DNA of 64,000 nucleotides from positions 1,550,001 to 1,614,000 of the forward strand of contig NZ_HG917868.1 in NCBI RefSeq assembly GCF_000577895.1, given 5' to 3'. The notes below the pieces were generated by a model that was given only the letters and a program-made list of their open reading frames with translations, ran no database searches and was not told the origin of the DNA. The DNA is from Clostridium bornimense. GTDB taxonomy: Bacteria > Bacillota > Clostridia > Clostridiales > Clostridiaceae. The position numbers and the translations under genes are program-made. Within the stretch, counting starts at the first letter, position 1; the number at the start of each line of letters is the position of its first letter. Below are positions 17,196 to 24,404 of the stretch, in pieces.

Positions 17196-17414
17196 TCACT
17201 TATCGCTTTTACTTGATGTTATTTTACGAGTGGCTAAAGCTATGATCCCACCAACTGCAATAAATACAATGTCCAAAACGATTTCCAACCCTTGAAACGC
17301 ATCAATATAATTTACTAAAAACCAACTTTTTCCTCCATTAGTCAAATGATTGATTAATCCTCCTACTCCCTGAATAATAAAAAGTAGGCTGAGTCCACTG
17401 ATAATTTCTTTCAT
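17196..17414 (-). CDS. small two-helix membrane protein of the TetR cassette
   Basis: 72 residues with two hydrophobic segments (SGLSLLFIIQGVGGLI and VLDIVFIAVGGIIALAT) and a basic C-terminal end (RKITSSKSDK). The start at 17414 has AGAGGTG seven bases upstream. It follows the larger membrane protein by 25 bases and is probably cotranscribed under the adjacent TetR regulator. Composition is AT-rich and unlike the phage genes on both sides, which suggests recent acquisition. I do not recognise a family; it could be an accessory subunit of the transporter-like neighbour. Confidence 0.75.
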   Translation of the reverse strand: MKEIISGLSLLFIIQGVGGLINHLTNGGKSWFLVNYIDAFQGLEIVLDIVFIAVGGIIALATRKITSSKSDK

Positions 17415-17439
17415 GATGAACACCTCTTTAATATTTTTT

Positions 17440-18153
17440 CTAATTTAATATGCCTCTAAGACCGATATTAAAAAAAACTGCACCTATGACTCCTGTCGCT
17501 ACCAAGAGTGAAGAGATTGGAGCTTCATTTAATTTTGACCTGATTTTATTAAGAAATTGTTGAAGTCTCTTTTTAAACATAATATTAACCCCTACAAGTA
17601 GTAGAGAAGGAAGCACCATTACTAGATTGTATCCAATTATAATTAAGATAGAAGGTGTAGTCTCAATTGTTTGATGATTCATTAAAAAGATTGAATAAAA
17701 GTAAGGCAATGCCGTTACAAATTCAATTAAGAAAACAATGATTCCTAGTATAATCATCCCTTTAATTGTTGTATTTTGGGGGATAAATGCAATTAAACGT
17801 TTTTTTGTAGTCTCTTTTGGTTTACTGAAGCTTATTAGAACAAGAACTACTCCAAATACGATATAAAACCAATTGATAAAGTCAAACTCTGTTATTTTTT
17901 CTAACCTCTTCAATAGTGAATTTCCACCAAAGTATAGTAATATCCCCATTATGAAGTAGCCTAACTGCGTAATAGACAAAAAAACAAGCAATCGAGAAGT
18001 TAATTGATTCTGTTGTGTCAATAATAAATAAGCCGTTACAGTAAGTACACCAGGACTTAATATATCAATTAATGCACACAAAGAAATAATCATTAATGCT
18101 GAAGAAATGTCTAATGATGAAGAAGGCATCAATGCTTCAATAGTTTCGATCAA
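17440..18153 (-). CDS. GAP/Sap (LysE-like) family membrane protein
   Basis: 237 residues, six or seven predicted membrane helices. The N-terminal pattern SALMIISLCALIDILSPGVL resembles the GAP/Sap (PF11139-type) and LysE-like exporters, where a conserved Asp and Pro-Gly occur in the first helices. A loop of basic residues in the middle (KPKETTKKR) separates two helical bundles. It is transcribed away from a tetR gene, with two operator-like sites between them. A role in export of a small molecule or lipid is a family-based guess. The composition points to a Bacilli/Firmicutes donor. Confidence 0.75.
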   Translation of the reverse strand: MIETIEALMPSSSLDISSALMIISLCALIDILSPGVLTVTAYLLLTQQNQLTSRLLVFLSITQLGYFIMGILLYFGGNSLLKRLEKITEFDFINWFYIVFGVVLVLISFSKPKETTKKRLIAFIPQNTTIKGMIILGIIVFLIEFVTALPYFYSIFLMNHQTIETTPSILIIIGYNLVMVLPSLLLVGVNIMFKKRLQQFLNKIRSKLNEAPISSLLVATGVIGAVFFNIGLRGILN

Positions 18154-18193
18154 ACAAACTAGTCCTCCTTTAAATGTTGTGGTATTATCTATT

Positions 18194-18234
18194 TAACACA
18201 TCGTGCTATAAAAAGATAATAACACACCGTGCTA
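18194..18234. promoter_or_regulatory. tandem TetR-type operators in the divergent promoter region
   Basis: Two copies of a 15-base imperfect palindrome, TAACACATCGTGCTA (18194-18208) and TAACACACCGTGCTA (18220-18234), spaced 26 bases centre to centre. They lie between the divergent membrane-protein operon and the tetR gene, so TetR probably represses both. Confidence 0.75.
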
Positions 18235-18256
18235 AATAAAGGAAGTGATTTTTATA

Positions 18257-18856
18257 ATGCCAAAAATTGTTGATCATGATGAAAAGCGCAAACAAATTGC
18301 TGAGGCTGCATGGAATATTATTAGAAAAGAAGGGGTTGAGAAAGCGTCTATACGAAGAGTTGCAGCTGAGGCAGGGATGTCTTCTGGTGCGTTAAGACAT
18401 TATTTTTCAACTCAAGATGAAATGTTATTATTTATTATGAATTACTACTTAGAAGAAGGGGAAAAACGTTCTCAAAATAAAGAATGGTCAGAAAACCCAG
18501 TGCAGGCAGTAGAAGAAGTTTTATTAGAGCTAGTACCAATAGATGAAGAAAAGAAAATTGAAACGAGTGTTTGGTGGATTCTTGCATTACGTTCACTTAC
18601 AAGTGATACAATAAAGGACAAAAAAGATGAAATGACGGACGGTACATATGAATTAGCAAATTCAATGATTGAAATCTTAGCTCTAAAAGGCGTATTATCA
18701 GATTCAATGAATGCAGAATTAGAAAAGAGTAGGTTAACGGCATTAATAGAGGGATTGTCGATTCATGCTTTATTAAGACCTGATGTATACTCTCCAGAAA
18801 AGGTGAAGGAAGTTATTCGTTATCATTTAGAGACACTCTGCAATAAAATCAATTAA
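18257..18856 (+). CDS. TetR/AcrR family transcriptional regulator
   Basis: 199 residues. The N-terminal helix-turn-helix has the TetR pattern (KQIAEAAWNIIRKEG, then IRRVAAEAGMSSGALRHYF). The C-terminal ligand domain contains ETSVWWILALRSL and LIEGLSIHALLRPDVYS, as in the TetR_C_6/BetI-like group. The start at 18257 gives MPKIVDHDEKRK; an upstream GTG at 18245 is too close to GGAAG. It is the only plus-strand gene among the phage early genes and controls the divergent membrane genes through the operators at 18194-18234. Confidence 0.92.
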   Translation: MPKIVDHDEKRKQIAEAAWNIIRKEGVEKASIRRVAAEAGMSSGALRHYFSTQDEMLLFIMNYYLEEGEKRSQNKEWSENPVQAVEEVLLELVPIDEEKKIETSVWWILALRSLTSDTIKDKKDEMTDGTYELANSMIEILALKGVLSDSMNAELEKSRLTALIEGLSIHALLRPDVYSPEKVKEVIRYHLETLCNKIN

Positions 18857-19038
18857 GCTAATCGGTCGATGTATCAATTATTGTCCCATGTGTTTTTAAT
18901 AGATTTAGTCTTACCCCTTGATTTAATTTATTATTAACTTTATAGAGAGAGGAGTCAAAATCGGTTCTTTCACTATATTTCTTCAAGATTCGAATTTTAA
19001 CCTTTTATTCCACAAAAATGGAGCGTTTATTGAACAAT

Positions 19039-19081
19039 CAGGATAGCACGTACCTAATCATAAATAGTGCTATCCTGTTTT
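19039..19081 (+). terminator. terminator after tetR
   Basis: CAGGATAGCAC and GTGCTATCCTG form a perfect 11-base stem around a 17-base loop and are followed by TTTTC. It lies 180 bases after the tetR stop; the stretch 18857-19038 between them holds nothing I can identify. Confidence 0.75.
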
Positions 19082-19145
19082 CGTTGTTTAAAAGTTGAAG
19101 GTCTTTTAATCTTTTCCCACAAGATAATCCGAATACCCAATTAAT

Positions 19146-21080
19146 TTAATCTTTTTGATAAAACTGGCATTCATAGCCATCAGCACTGAGTAACAGACCA
19201 TGTGCCCAGGTAGGAGTCCTAGCCATCTGCTCACAGACAGCAGAAAGTGACATCCCCATATCCGCCTCGATGATAATTTCATCGTGTACATGAGCCACAA
19301 TCGAACAATTCTTTAATGTCTGCATGGCATGACACAAGATGTCACGACTGATTGCCTGAACAATATTCTCTACAAATTTGGGTCCATAGCTTTCGATTCT
19401 TTCCCACTTTTTCGTCCCACCGATACCTTCATAAGTAACTGACTCGCCACCAAATACATTCTCTCCCATACGAGGTTTCACATAGGAAAGCCGCCTGCCG
19501 GAAGGAAGGACAATAAAGAGCATTCCACTTTGATATATAAATTTAATGCCGTGTGTTTCTGTAGGAGTTTTCTGCTTAACGCAGGTTTTTACAGCGCGGT
19601 CAACATCCCACCATAGTTTTGTAATATTGGGATTGGATTGTCTCCAAGCCATTACAAGAGGTTGAAGTTCCTCTTCTTCAATTCCCATCTCCAAAGCACC
19701 CATTGATTTCAACGCTCCAACAGATCCTCCGTAACCTAGGGCTAGTTCAGCAATTTTTCCCTTCTGACGAAGATGCCCATTAACACCGTTTTTCTCCACA
19801 GGTACGTTAAACATCTGAGATGCGCTTGCACAGTAAATGTCACCGCCATTTTGGAATACATCTAATCTCCATTTTTCACCTGCAAGCCAAGCAATGACGC
19901 GAGCCTCAATCGCTGAAAAATCTGCCACAATGAACTTCATACCTTCTCGTGGTATAAAAGCAGTACGGATAAGCTCCGACAGTACCTCTGGGATTGAATC
20001 ATATAGTAAAGTAAGAGCATCAAAGTTTCCGCTTCGAACTAAAACCCGAGCCTGTTCCAAATCGGACATATGGTTTTGGGGTAGATTTTGTAACTGAATC
20101 AGCCTGCCAGAGAATCTGCCGGTTCTGTTGGCTCCGTAAAACTGAAACATTCCTCTTGCACGACCGTCACTACATACCGCATTCTCCATTGCTGTGTATT
20201 TTTTCACCGATGATTTTGCAAGTTGCTGACGAAGTTCTAAAACAGTGCCTAGTGGTTCAGGTGCTGTCTTTAACATCTCAGCAACCGCTTTTTTACCAAG
20301 GGTATCTGTTTCTAGCCCATTATCGGCAAGCCAGTCTTTCATTTGTTGTACAGAGTTTGGATTCTCCAAATTGGTTATATCCTGCATTAAAGCCATTAGC
20401 TTTTCACGGGAATGTTCATCCATCACAACAGCCTGTTTTACGAAAGTCATGTCAATGGCAATGCCACGATCATTGATTACCTGGTCGAGATGATATTCCT
20501 CCCAGATGTTCTCTGGCATCGGAAACTTAGATAATTTCTGTTGTATAGACATCTCGGCTTCCACATCGCGAATGTTATACACTTTAAACCGCTCCCATTT
20601 ATCCATGTCGTGTTCTGGTAAATTACGAACTCGACCACCATTAGATTTTGTAGGGGAGCATGGTGTACAGAAATATTTGATGAGGTCTTTACCTTCAGTC
20701 AATTTTTGCTTTTCTAAACCTAAAACTACACCGACCCCTTCCAGAGATAGCGGAAGTCCCATATATGCCGACCAGATCATGGAGCATTTCCAAGATGCAG
20801 GGTCAAGATATCCTGTAAGATTAAGCCATTTTGATAGACACACACGCTCAAACATTGCATTGAAAGCCCACTTAGTAACGGAATCATCCATAAGTGCGTT
20901 TATGATTTCATCTGGGATTTCCTCTCCGCAAGCAAGGTCAACAACTTGTACTTCACCACCATCCACCGAATAGCCAAATAGTAAAATTTCAAAATCATCA
21001 CTCTCGGCATAACGGTAAACACCAGACTTTTGAAGATTGGCGCTACTAAATGTTTCAATATCAATAAAAATAGAATTCAT
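19146..21080 (-). CDS. phage DNA polymerase, family A
   Basis: 644 residues with no 5' nuclease domain. N-terminal 3'-5' exonuclease begins FIDIETFSS (ExoI) and includes YNIRDVEAEM (ExoIII-type). The polymerase part has motif A VADFSAIEARVIAWLAGE, motif B RQKGKIAELALGYGG and motif C VAHVHDEIIIE. The start at 21080 has AAGGGCGG before it. It follows the DUF2815 and DUF2800 genes, the standard replication order in this phage type. The gene ends 89 bases before the cargo terminator of tetR, so the cassette inserted directly downstream of it. Confidence 0.95.
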   Translation of the reverse strand: MNSIFIDIETFSSANLQKSGVYRYAESDDFEILLFGYSVDGGEVQVVDLACGEEIPDEIINALMDDSVTKWAFNAMFERVCLSKWLNLTGYLDPASWKCSMIWSAYMGLPLSLEGVGVVLGLEKQKLTEGKDLIKYFCTPCSPTKSNGGRVRNLPEHDMDKWERFKVYNIRDVEAEMSIQQKLSKFPMPENIWEEYHLDQVINDRGIAIDMTFVKQAVVMDEHSREKLMALMQDITNLENPNSVQQMKDWLADNGLETDTLGKKAVAEMLKTAPEPLGTVLELRQQLAKSSVKKYTAMENAVCSDGRARGMFQFYGANRTGRFSGRLIQLQNLPQNHMSDLEQARVLVRSGNFDALTLLYDSIPEVLSELIRTAFIPREGMKFIVADFSAIEARVIAWLAGEKWRLDVFQNGGDIYCASASQMFNVPVEKNGVNGHLRQKGKIAELALGYGGSVGALKSMGALEMGIEEEELQPLVMAWRQSNPNITKLWWDVDRAVKTCVKQKTPTETHGIKFIYQSGMLFIVLPSGRRLSYVKPRMGENVFGGESVTYEGIGGTKKWERIESYGPKFVENIVQAISRDILCHAMQTLKNCSIVAHVHDEIIIEADMGMSLSAVCEQMARTPTWAHGLLLSADGYECQFYQKD

Positions 21081-21152
21081 GTATTACCGCCCTTTCCAAT
21101 GCAAACGAGGTGGCAGAAGAACAACCTCCACCACCTCGTCTGTATTTATTCT

Positions 21153-21701
21153 TTATGCTAGAAAATCATCATCTTCAATAGTTGTGAAATCGTCAGCTGC
21201 ATTGGTTCTTCCGCCTAAAGGCTCTCCATCTCTTATCTTCTGGATGTTGCCAAGACCGCAAGCTACACCCTTATTGCCATTAGAGTTAAAAGCATAGAAA
21301 TTTAGGGATACTCTTGCATAACAACCACTGTACACCTCGTTGCGATCTAGAATAGGTCTAACTGCTTTATCTACTATTTGGGGTGGAGTCTTGCTGTTGG
21401 CATTTACAAAATAATGCCCTTTATAAGCCTCATCATCACGTTCTACATCACCATCACGAAGTGGCAGTTTGATAGCCGCCTTATTCGGCTTTTTACCACC
21501 AAACTTTGCAAGGCCCTCTTCAATGGCTGCATCTACTGCTGCATTGATAGCATTGATAGTTTCCTTATCTGTTTTAGGAATCAATACGGATACGCTGTAC
21601 TTTTCCGCTCCGCCATTGATGGATACGGGTTCCCAGCCGTGAAAGTAGCTGAGACGGGTGTTGACACTTGTAATAACCTTAGTTCTGTTTTGATTATTCA
21701 T
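21153..21701 (-). CDS. DUF2815 family, single-stranded DNA-binding-like protein
   Basis: 182 residues starting with KVITSVNTRLSYFHGWEP and containing KYSVSVLIPKTDKETI, RPILDRNEVYSGCYARVSL and an acidic tail (DDFTTIEDDDFLA). This is the DUF2815 pattern, an OB-fold like T7 gp2.5 with an acidic C-terminus that normally contacts the polymerase. It lies between the polymerase and the Cas4-like nuclease and overlaps the latter by eight bases. Confidence 0.9.
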   Translation of the reverse strand: MNNQNRTKVITSVNTRLSYFHGWEPVSINGGAEKYSVSVLIPKTDKETINAINAAVDAAIEEGLAKFGGKKPNKAAIKLPLRDGDVERDDEAYKGHYFVNANSKTPPQIVDKAVRPILDRNEVYSGCYARVSLNFYAFNSNGNKGVACGLGNIQKIRDGEPLGGRTNAADDFTTIEDDDFLA

Positions 21702-22842
21702 ATTCCAATTCCTCCGTTATTTCGTTAAATTCGTTTTTTACGTTTGATATATTCATAGCTGGCCGCTTATCCGAAAATGGAACCAGCGTGGGCTTGCCCG
21801 GTGGTTTATGTATGAGACCACCAAGTATTTCCTCAAATTTCGTTTTACCCATCAGCTTCTGCATTTCCGTAAGGGTAATAAGACTATGGCGGTAGATATC
21901 CTTATAGCCGTTTGCCTTGGCTGCTTCAGCCACAGCTTCTTCGTCCTTATATTTGCGGACGGATCTGCCCTGGACCACCTTAAAACCACTCCACTCTTTA
22001 CCGTGATTAACAGCAGCATCCGTGGCATAAGCAATGATTTCATTTGCCCACTTTGTAAGGTCGGACAATTTAGAAAGAACTTCCTCAATTTCAGAGTCCG
22101 TAAGCAGGGGTGGCAGTTTAAATTCCATCTGTGCTAATTTCAGCTTTTCTTCTGCTCTTGCACGGCATTTGACAGCCGCTCGACAGAAAGTACACCATTC
22201 ACCTGGGAGGTAGTCACCTTCGCCTTCATAAGCTTTTTTAGCCTTTGGTTTCAGTTCATTTTCTGCCCAGTCTTTTAATTCCTTTACCGGGATTGTCCAT
22301 GTGCTGACATTCTCCCTGCGTGGTTGGAAGATGGTCATAGAAACCTCCTCGATGTCATACAAGCTATCGTAGATTTCCAAAGCACCAAGGGCATACAATT
22401 TCATCTGCGGATTATCCACCGCATCTACCAACACACCCATGCCATACTTAAAATCGATAATATGAAGCTTTTTATCTCCAATAATAATGCAGTCACCAGT
22501 TCCGAACCCCTGTGGTACATAACAGGAAAAGTCAAGACGTTGCTCAATAAGTATTAACGGGTCCGTACAGCTTTGTTTCGCCAGTTCAAGCTGCTCCATT
22601 ACAAATTCCACATAGGCATCGCTGTGTTCTTCCATCTCATCGGTGTTATAAACCGAGACCGGACGCTTACTCCTCATGTGAAGTGCTTTTTTAAGTTTAT
22701 GTTCACAGAGGGCATGGGCGGCGGTGCCTTCAGCAGCTACATTGGATTCGCTATTTTCAAACTCCAGTTCCAATCTTGCAGATGGAAGGCAATTAAGCCA
22801 CCTATGGGACCCTGATGCGGAAAGTACTGCGTGATCACTCAT
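21694..22842 (-). CDS. DUF2800 Cas4/RecB-like Fe-S exonuclease
   Basis: 382 residues. A PD-(D/E)XK core is seen in GTGDCIII, LHIIDFKYG and PQMKLYALG. One cysteine near the N-terminus (WLNCLPSARLE) and a C-terminal group (CTFCRAAVKC) would bind a 4Fe-4S cluster as in Cas4 and AddB. Probably a 5'-directed exonuclease for phage recombination and replication. GGAGG precedes the start. It overlaps both neighbouring genes. Confidence 0.9.
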   Translation of the reverse strand: MSDHAVLSASGSHRWLNCLPSARLELEFENSESNVAAEGTAAHALCEHKLKKALHMRSKRPVSVYNTDEMEEHSDAYVEFVMEQLELAKQSCTDPLILIEQRLDFSCYVPQGFGTGDCIIIGDKKLHIIDFKYGMGVLVDAVDNPQMKLYALGALEIYDSLYDIEEVSMTIFQPRRENVSTWTIPVKELKDWAENELKPKAKKAYEGEGDYLPGEWCTFCRAAVKCRARAEEKLKLAQMEFKLPPLLTDSEIEEVLSKLSDLTKWANEIIAYATDAAVNHGKEWSGFKVVQGRSVRKYKDEEAVAEAAKANGYKDIYRHSLITLTEMQKLMGKTKFEEILGGLIHKPPGKPTLVPFSDKRPAMNISNVKNEFNEITEELEYE

Positions 22843-23158
22843 TCCCTAGTACCTCCGCATCTTTCAACATATCTGCATAATGTGTTGGGTCAACTTCGCT
22901 TAATTTAGAGCCACCGTATTTTTTGATGATTTCTCTCACTTGAGAAGTAAGACCGGCTTGACTCTTTTCAGCGAGTTTTGCTCTTACTTCCTCTAGAGTG
23001 ATCTCCTTTTTCTTTGGCGCAGGTTCTTTTACAGGTGTAGTCGGTTCTTTTGCTTCGACAGGTTCATTGCCCGCCATTGCATCAGCAACCGCTTGTATGC
23101 TGTCTGCCAAAGAACGCATATCAGAAACCACATCAAGAAGTAGTTTGATTTTGCTCAT
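22835..23158 (-). CDS. phage early protein of unknown function
   Basis: 107 residues. A helical N-terminus (LLLDVVSDMRSLADSIQAV) and a proline/lysine-rich middle (EPTTPVKEPAPKKKEIT) lead to a C-terminal domain with EEVRAKLAEKSQAG and VREIIKKYGG. That last domain resembles the small C-terminal domains of phage recombination-associated proteins; annotation pipelines sometimes call similar proteins rRNA biogenesis factors without evidence. It overlaps the Cas4-like gene by eight bases. Confidence 0.75.
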   Translation of the reverse strand: MSKIKLLLDVVSDMRSLADSIQAVADAMAGNEPVEAKEPTTPVKEPAPKKKEITLEEVRAKLAEKSQAGLTSQVREIIKKYGGSKLSEVDPTHYADMLKDAEVLGNE

Positions 23159-23351
23159 GGTTTAATCCTCCCTCCTTAATCTCACTGATGGCGAGTTCCT
23201 GAACGGTGTCACCCGGAACAAGGATAGTCAGTTTCTGCTTATCACCAAGTAAGAAACGAAGGAAACGCTCCCTTATGGTGACATTACGACAGGAAACAAT
23301 CCCGCCAGATTGTGGAGTTTTTGAAACACTGATTTTCAAGTTGTGTTTCAT
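23133..23351 (-). CDS. small early phage protein of unknown function
   Basis: 72 residues starting MKHNLKISVSKTPQSGGIV, with a patch RERFLRFLLGDKQKLTILVPG that looks like a small beta-rich domain. The start at 23351 has GAGGTG seven bases upstream; the longer frame to 23411 has no ribosome binding site. It overlaps the next gene by 26 bases. Very similar short proteins are frequent in clostridial prophages and ICEs, but no function is known to me. Confidence 0.65.
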   Translation of the reverse strand: MKHNLKISVSKTPQSGGIVSCRNVTIRERFLRFLLGDKQKLTILVPGDTVQELAISEIKEGGLNHEQNQTTS

Positions 23352-23398
23352 GTTCTTCACCTCTTTCTTGAGAGCGTTTATGTGTTGCCCTCTATCTA

Positions 23399-23932
23399 TT
23401 AGCCGTGGCAAGAGGGGAAAGTTGAGGATTCTGGAAAAACTTTTTTGAAATTCTTCTTGGCTGTATCTAAACGGTGTGAAATGGCGCTTTTACTGACGCC
23501 TTCACGCTTTGCATACTCTGTTACCGAAACACCATCTAGGAATATAGCAATCAGTAACTCTGCTTGTTTTTCCTTGAGGGTCTTGCGGATAATTTCACAG
23601 AGGTATTCATACTCTTCTTGTTTCTCTCGAGTCACTTCATCGGTGTTATCAGGGAAATAGTCCATATGATCCGTTGCATCCTCAGATTCGTCATCTTTGC
23701 GGAATGGTTTCTTTGGCATCCCTCTGTGTCTATCAAATTTATGCCAGTTATTGTACTCGGGTTTGTTGAAACGCTCGTCCATAATCTCTTGTGGTGAACG
23801 GCGTGCTACAGTTTCCTTCTCCTCGACAGAAGATAGCCTGTCCTCGTAATCTGCATCAATCATTAAAGTGAAGTCCTCGTCTGGTACCTCTAGATAGATA
23901 GATTTGTTTTCGTGCTGAATTCTAATTTTCAT
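23399..23932 (-). CDS. sigma-70-like early regulator
   Basis: 177 residues. The N-terminal beta segment (KIRIQHENKSIYLEVPDED) is followed by a charged middle and a C-terminal sigma-region-4-like helix-turn-helix (LLIAIFLDGVSVTEYAKREG, then VSKSAISHRLDTAKKNFKK). Similar proteins are common in Firmicutes prophages and ICEs. The start at 23932 follows AAAGGATGC. Longer readings of the frame have no support. The ribosome binding site lies within the structured leader described at 23938-24104, so translation is probably controlled by RNA structure. It is the first gene of the early operon. Confidence 0.85.
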   Translation of the reverse strand: MKIRIQHENKSIYLEVPDEDFTLMIDADYEDRLSSVEEKETVARRSPQEIMDERFNKPEYNNWHKFDRHRGMPKKPFRKDDESEDATDHMDYFPDNTDEVTREKQEEYEYLCEIIRKTLKEKQAELLIAIFLDGVSVTEYAKREGVSKSAISHRLDTAKKNFKKVFPESSTFPSCHG

Positions 23933-23937
23933 TTTGC

Positions 23938-24104
23938 ATCCTTTCCGCCGGACTGCATTGGCGGCAAAGGATACAAAAATAGGTCTGTGCCTCGAAGTAC
24001 ACAGACCCTTTGTCCTGAAAATGAGCGCAACAAGGTAAGGTACTTCTATTGCAACGCATAACAATCCTAAACGGACTGAAACGTAGCAATATGTATCCTT
24101 TGCC
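23938..24104 (-). ncRNA. structured leader with competing helices that can hide the ribosome binding site
   Basis: On the minus strand GGCAAAGGATACA (24104-24092) is a perfect complement of TGTATCCTTTGCC (23975-23963). They enclose a terminator-like hairpin, GGTCTGTG/CACAGACC (24007-23982), followed by TATTTTTG. The same downstream strand can instead pair as ATCCTTT-g-CCGCC with GGCGGAAAGGAT (23949-23938), a 12-pair hairpin with a 10-base loop that covers the AAAGGA ribosome binding site. The two pairings exclude each other. I do not recognise it as a known riboswitch. All pairings were read by eye. Confidence 0.6.
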
Positions 24105-24162
24105 CTTATTGCAAATCAGGCATTTGATATTTTTTTGTAGACGAGGAATGGTCTAATTCTTG

Positions 24163-24309
24163 CTAACTACGAAGGACCTTTCCTTCGTCTAGTATTATTG
24201 TAAGAGAGAATTGGACAGCCTTGGCGGACACCTCATGCCCGTTAATTTCAGGCTTAAAATTAGGCTTTCCCTCACAAAAACACCTAAAAACGACAATAAA
24301 AAAAGCCAT
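24163..24309 (-). CDS. possible short gene or gene fragment
   Basis: An open frame of 48 codons from ATG at 24309 to TAG at 24163, whose second half reads protein-like (GKPNFKPEINGHEVSAKAVQ). The ATG lies inside the T-run of the terminator at 24304-24341 and has no ribosome binding site, so it may be the end of a once longer gene. Another frame of the same strand is also open here. Uncertain. Confidence 0.25.
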   Translation of the reverse strand: MAFFIVVFRCFCEGKPNFKPEINGHEVSAKAVQFSLTIILDEGKVLRS

Positions 24310-24341
24310 ACACAAACCCCTAAAAGGATTCATGTATGGCT
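24295..24341 (-). terminator. terminator, second of a tandem pair after the ImmA-like gene
   Basis: AGCCATAC (24304-24311) pairs with GTATGGCT (24334-24341). On the minus strand the hairpin is followed by TTTTTTT. Together with the hairpin at 24364-24380 it insulates the early operon from the ImmA-like gene. Confidence 0.8.
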
Positions 24342-24358
24342 CACATATTTTGCAACTA

Positions 24359-24385
24359 AAAAACGGACATCCCGTGTCCGCTTTT
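24359..24385 (-). terminator. terminator directly after the ImmA-like gene
   Basis: CGGACA and TGTCCG (24364-24369 and 24375-24380) form a short GC-rich stem with a CGGGA loop on the minus strand, followed by TTTTTT. A T-run exists on the plus side as well. Confidence 0.75.
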
Positions 24386-24404
24386 TCAAAAATATTTTGA
24401 TTTT

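Noticed and set aside
18857-19038. Insertion sequence end between tetR and its terminator
   Set aside because: No inverted terminal repeat or target duplication could be matched on the other side of the cassette.
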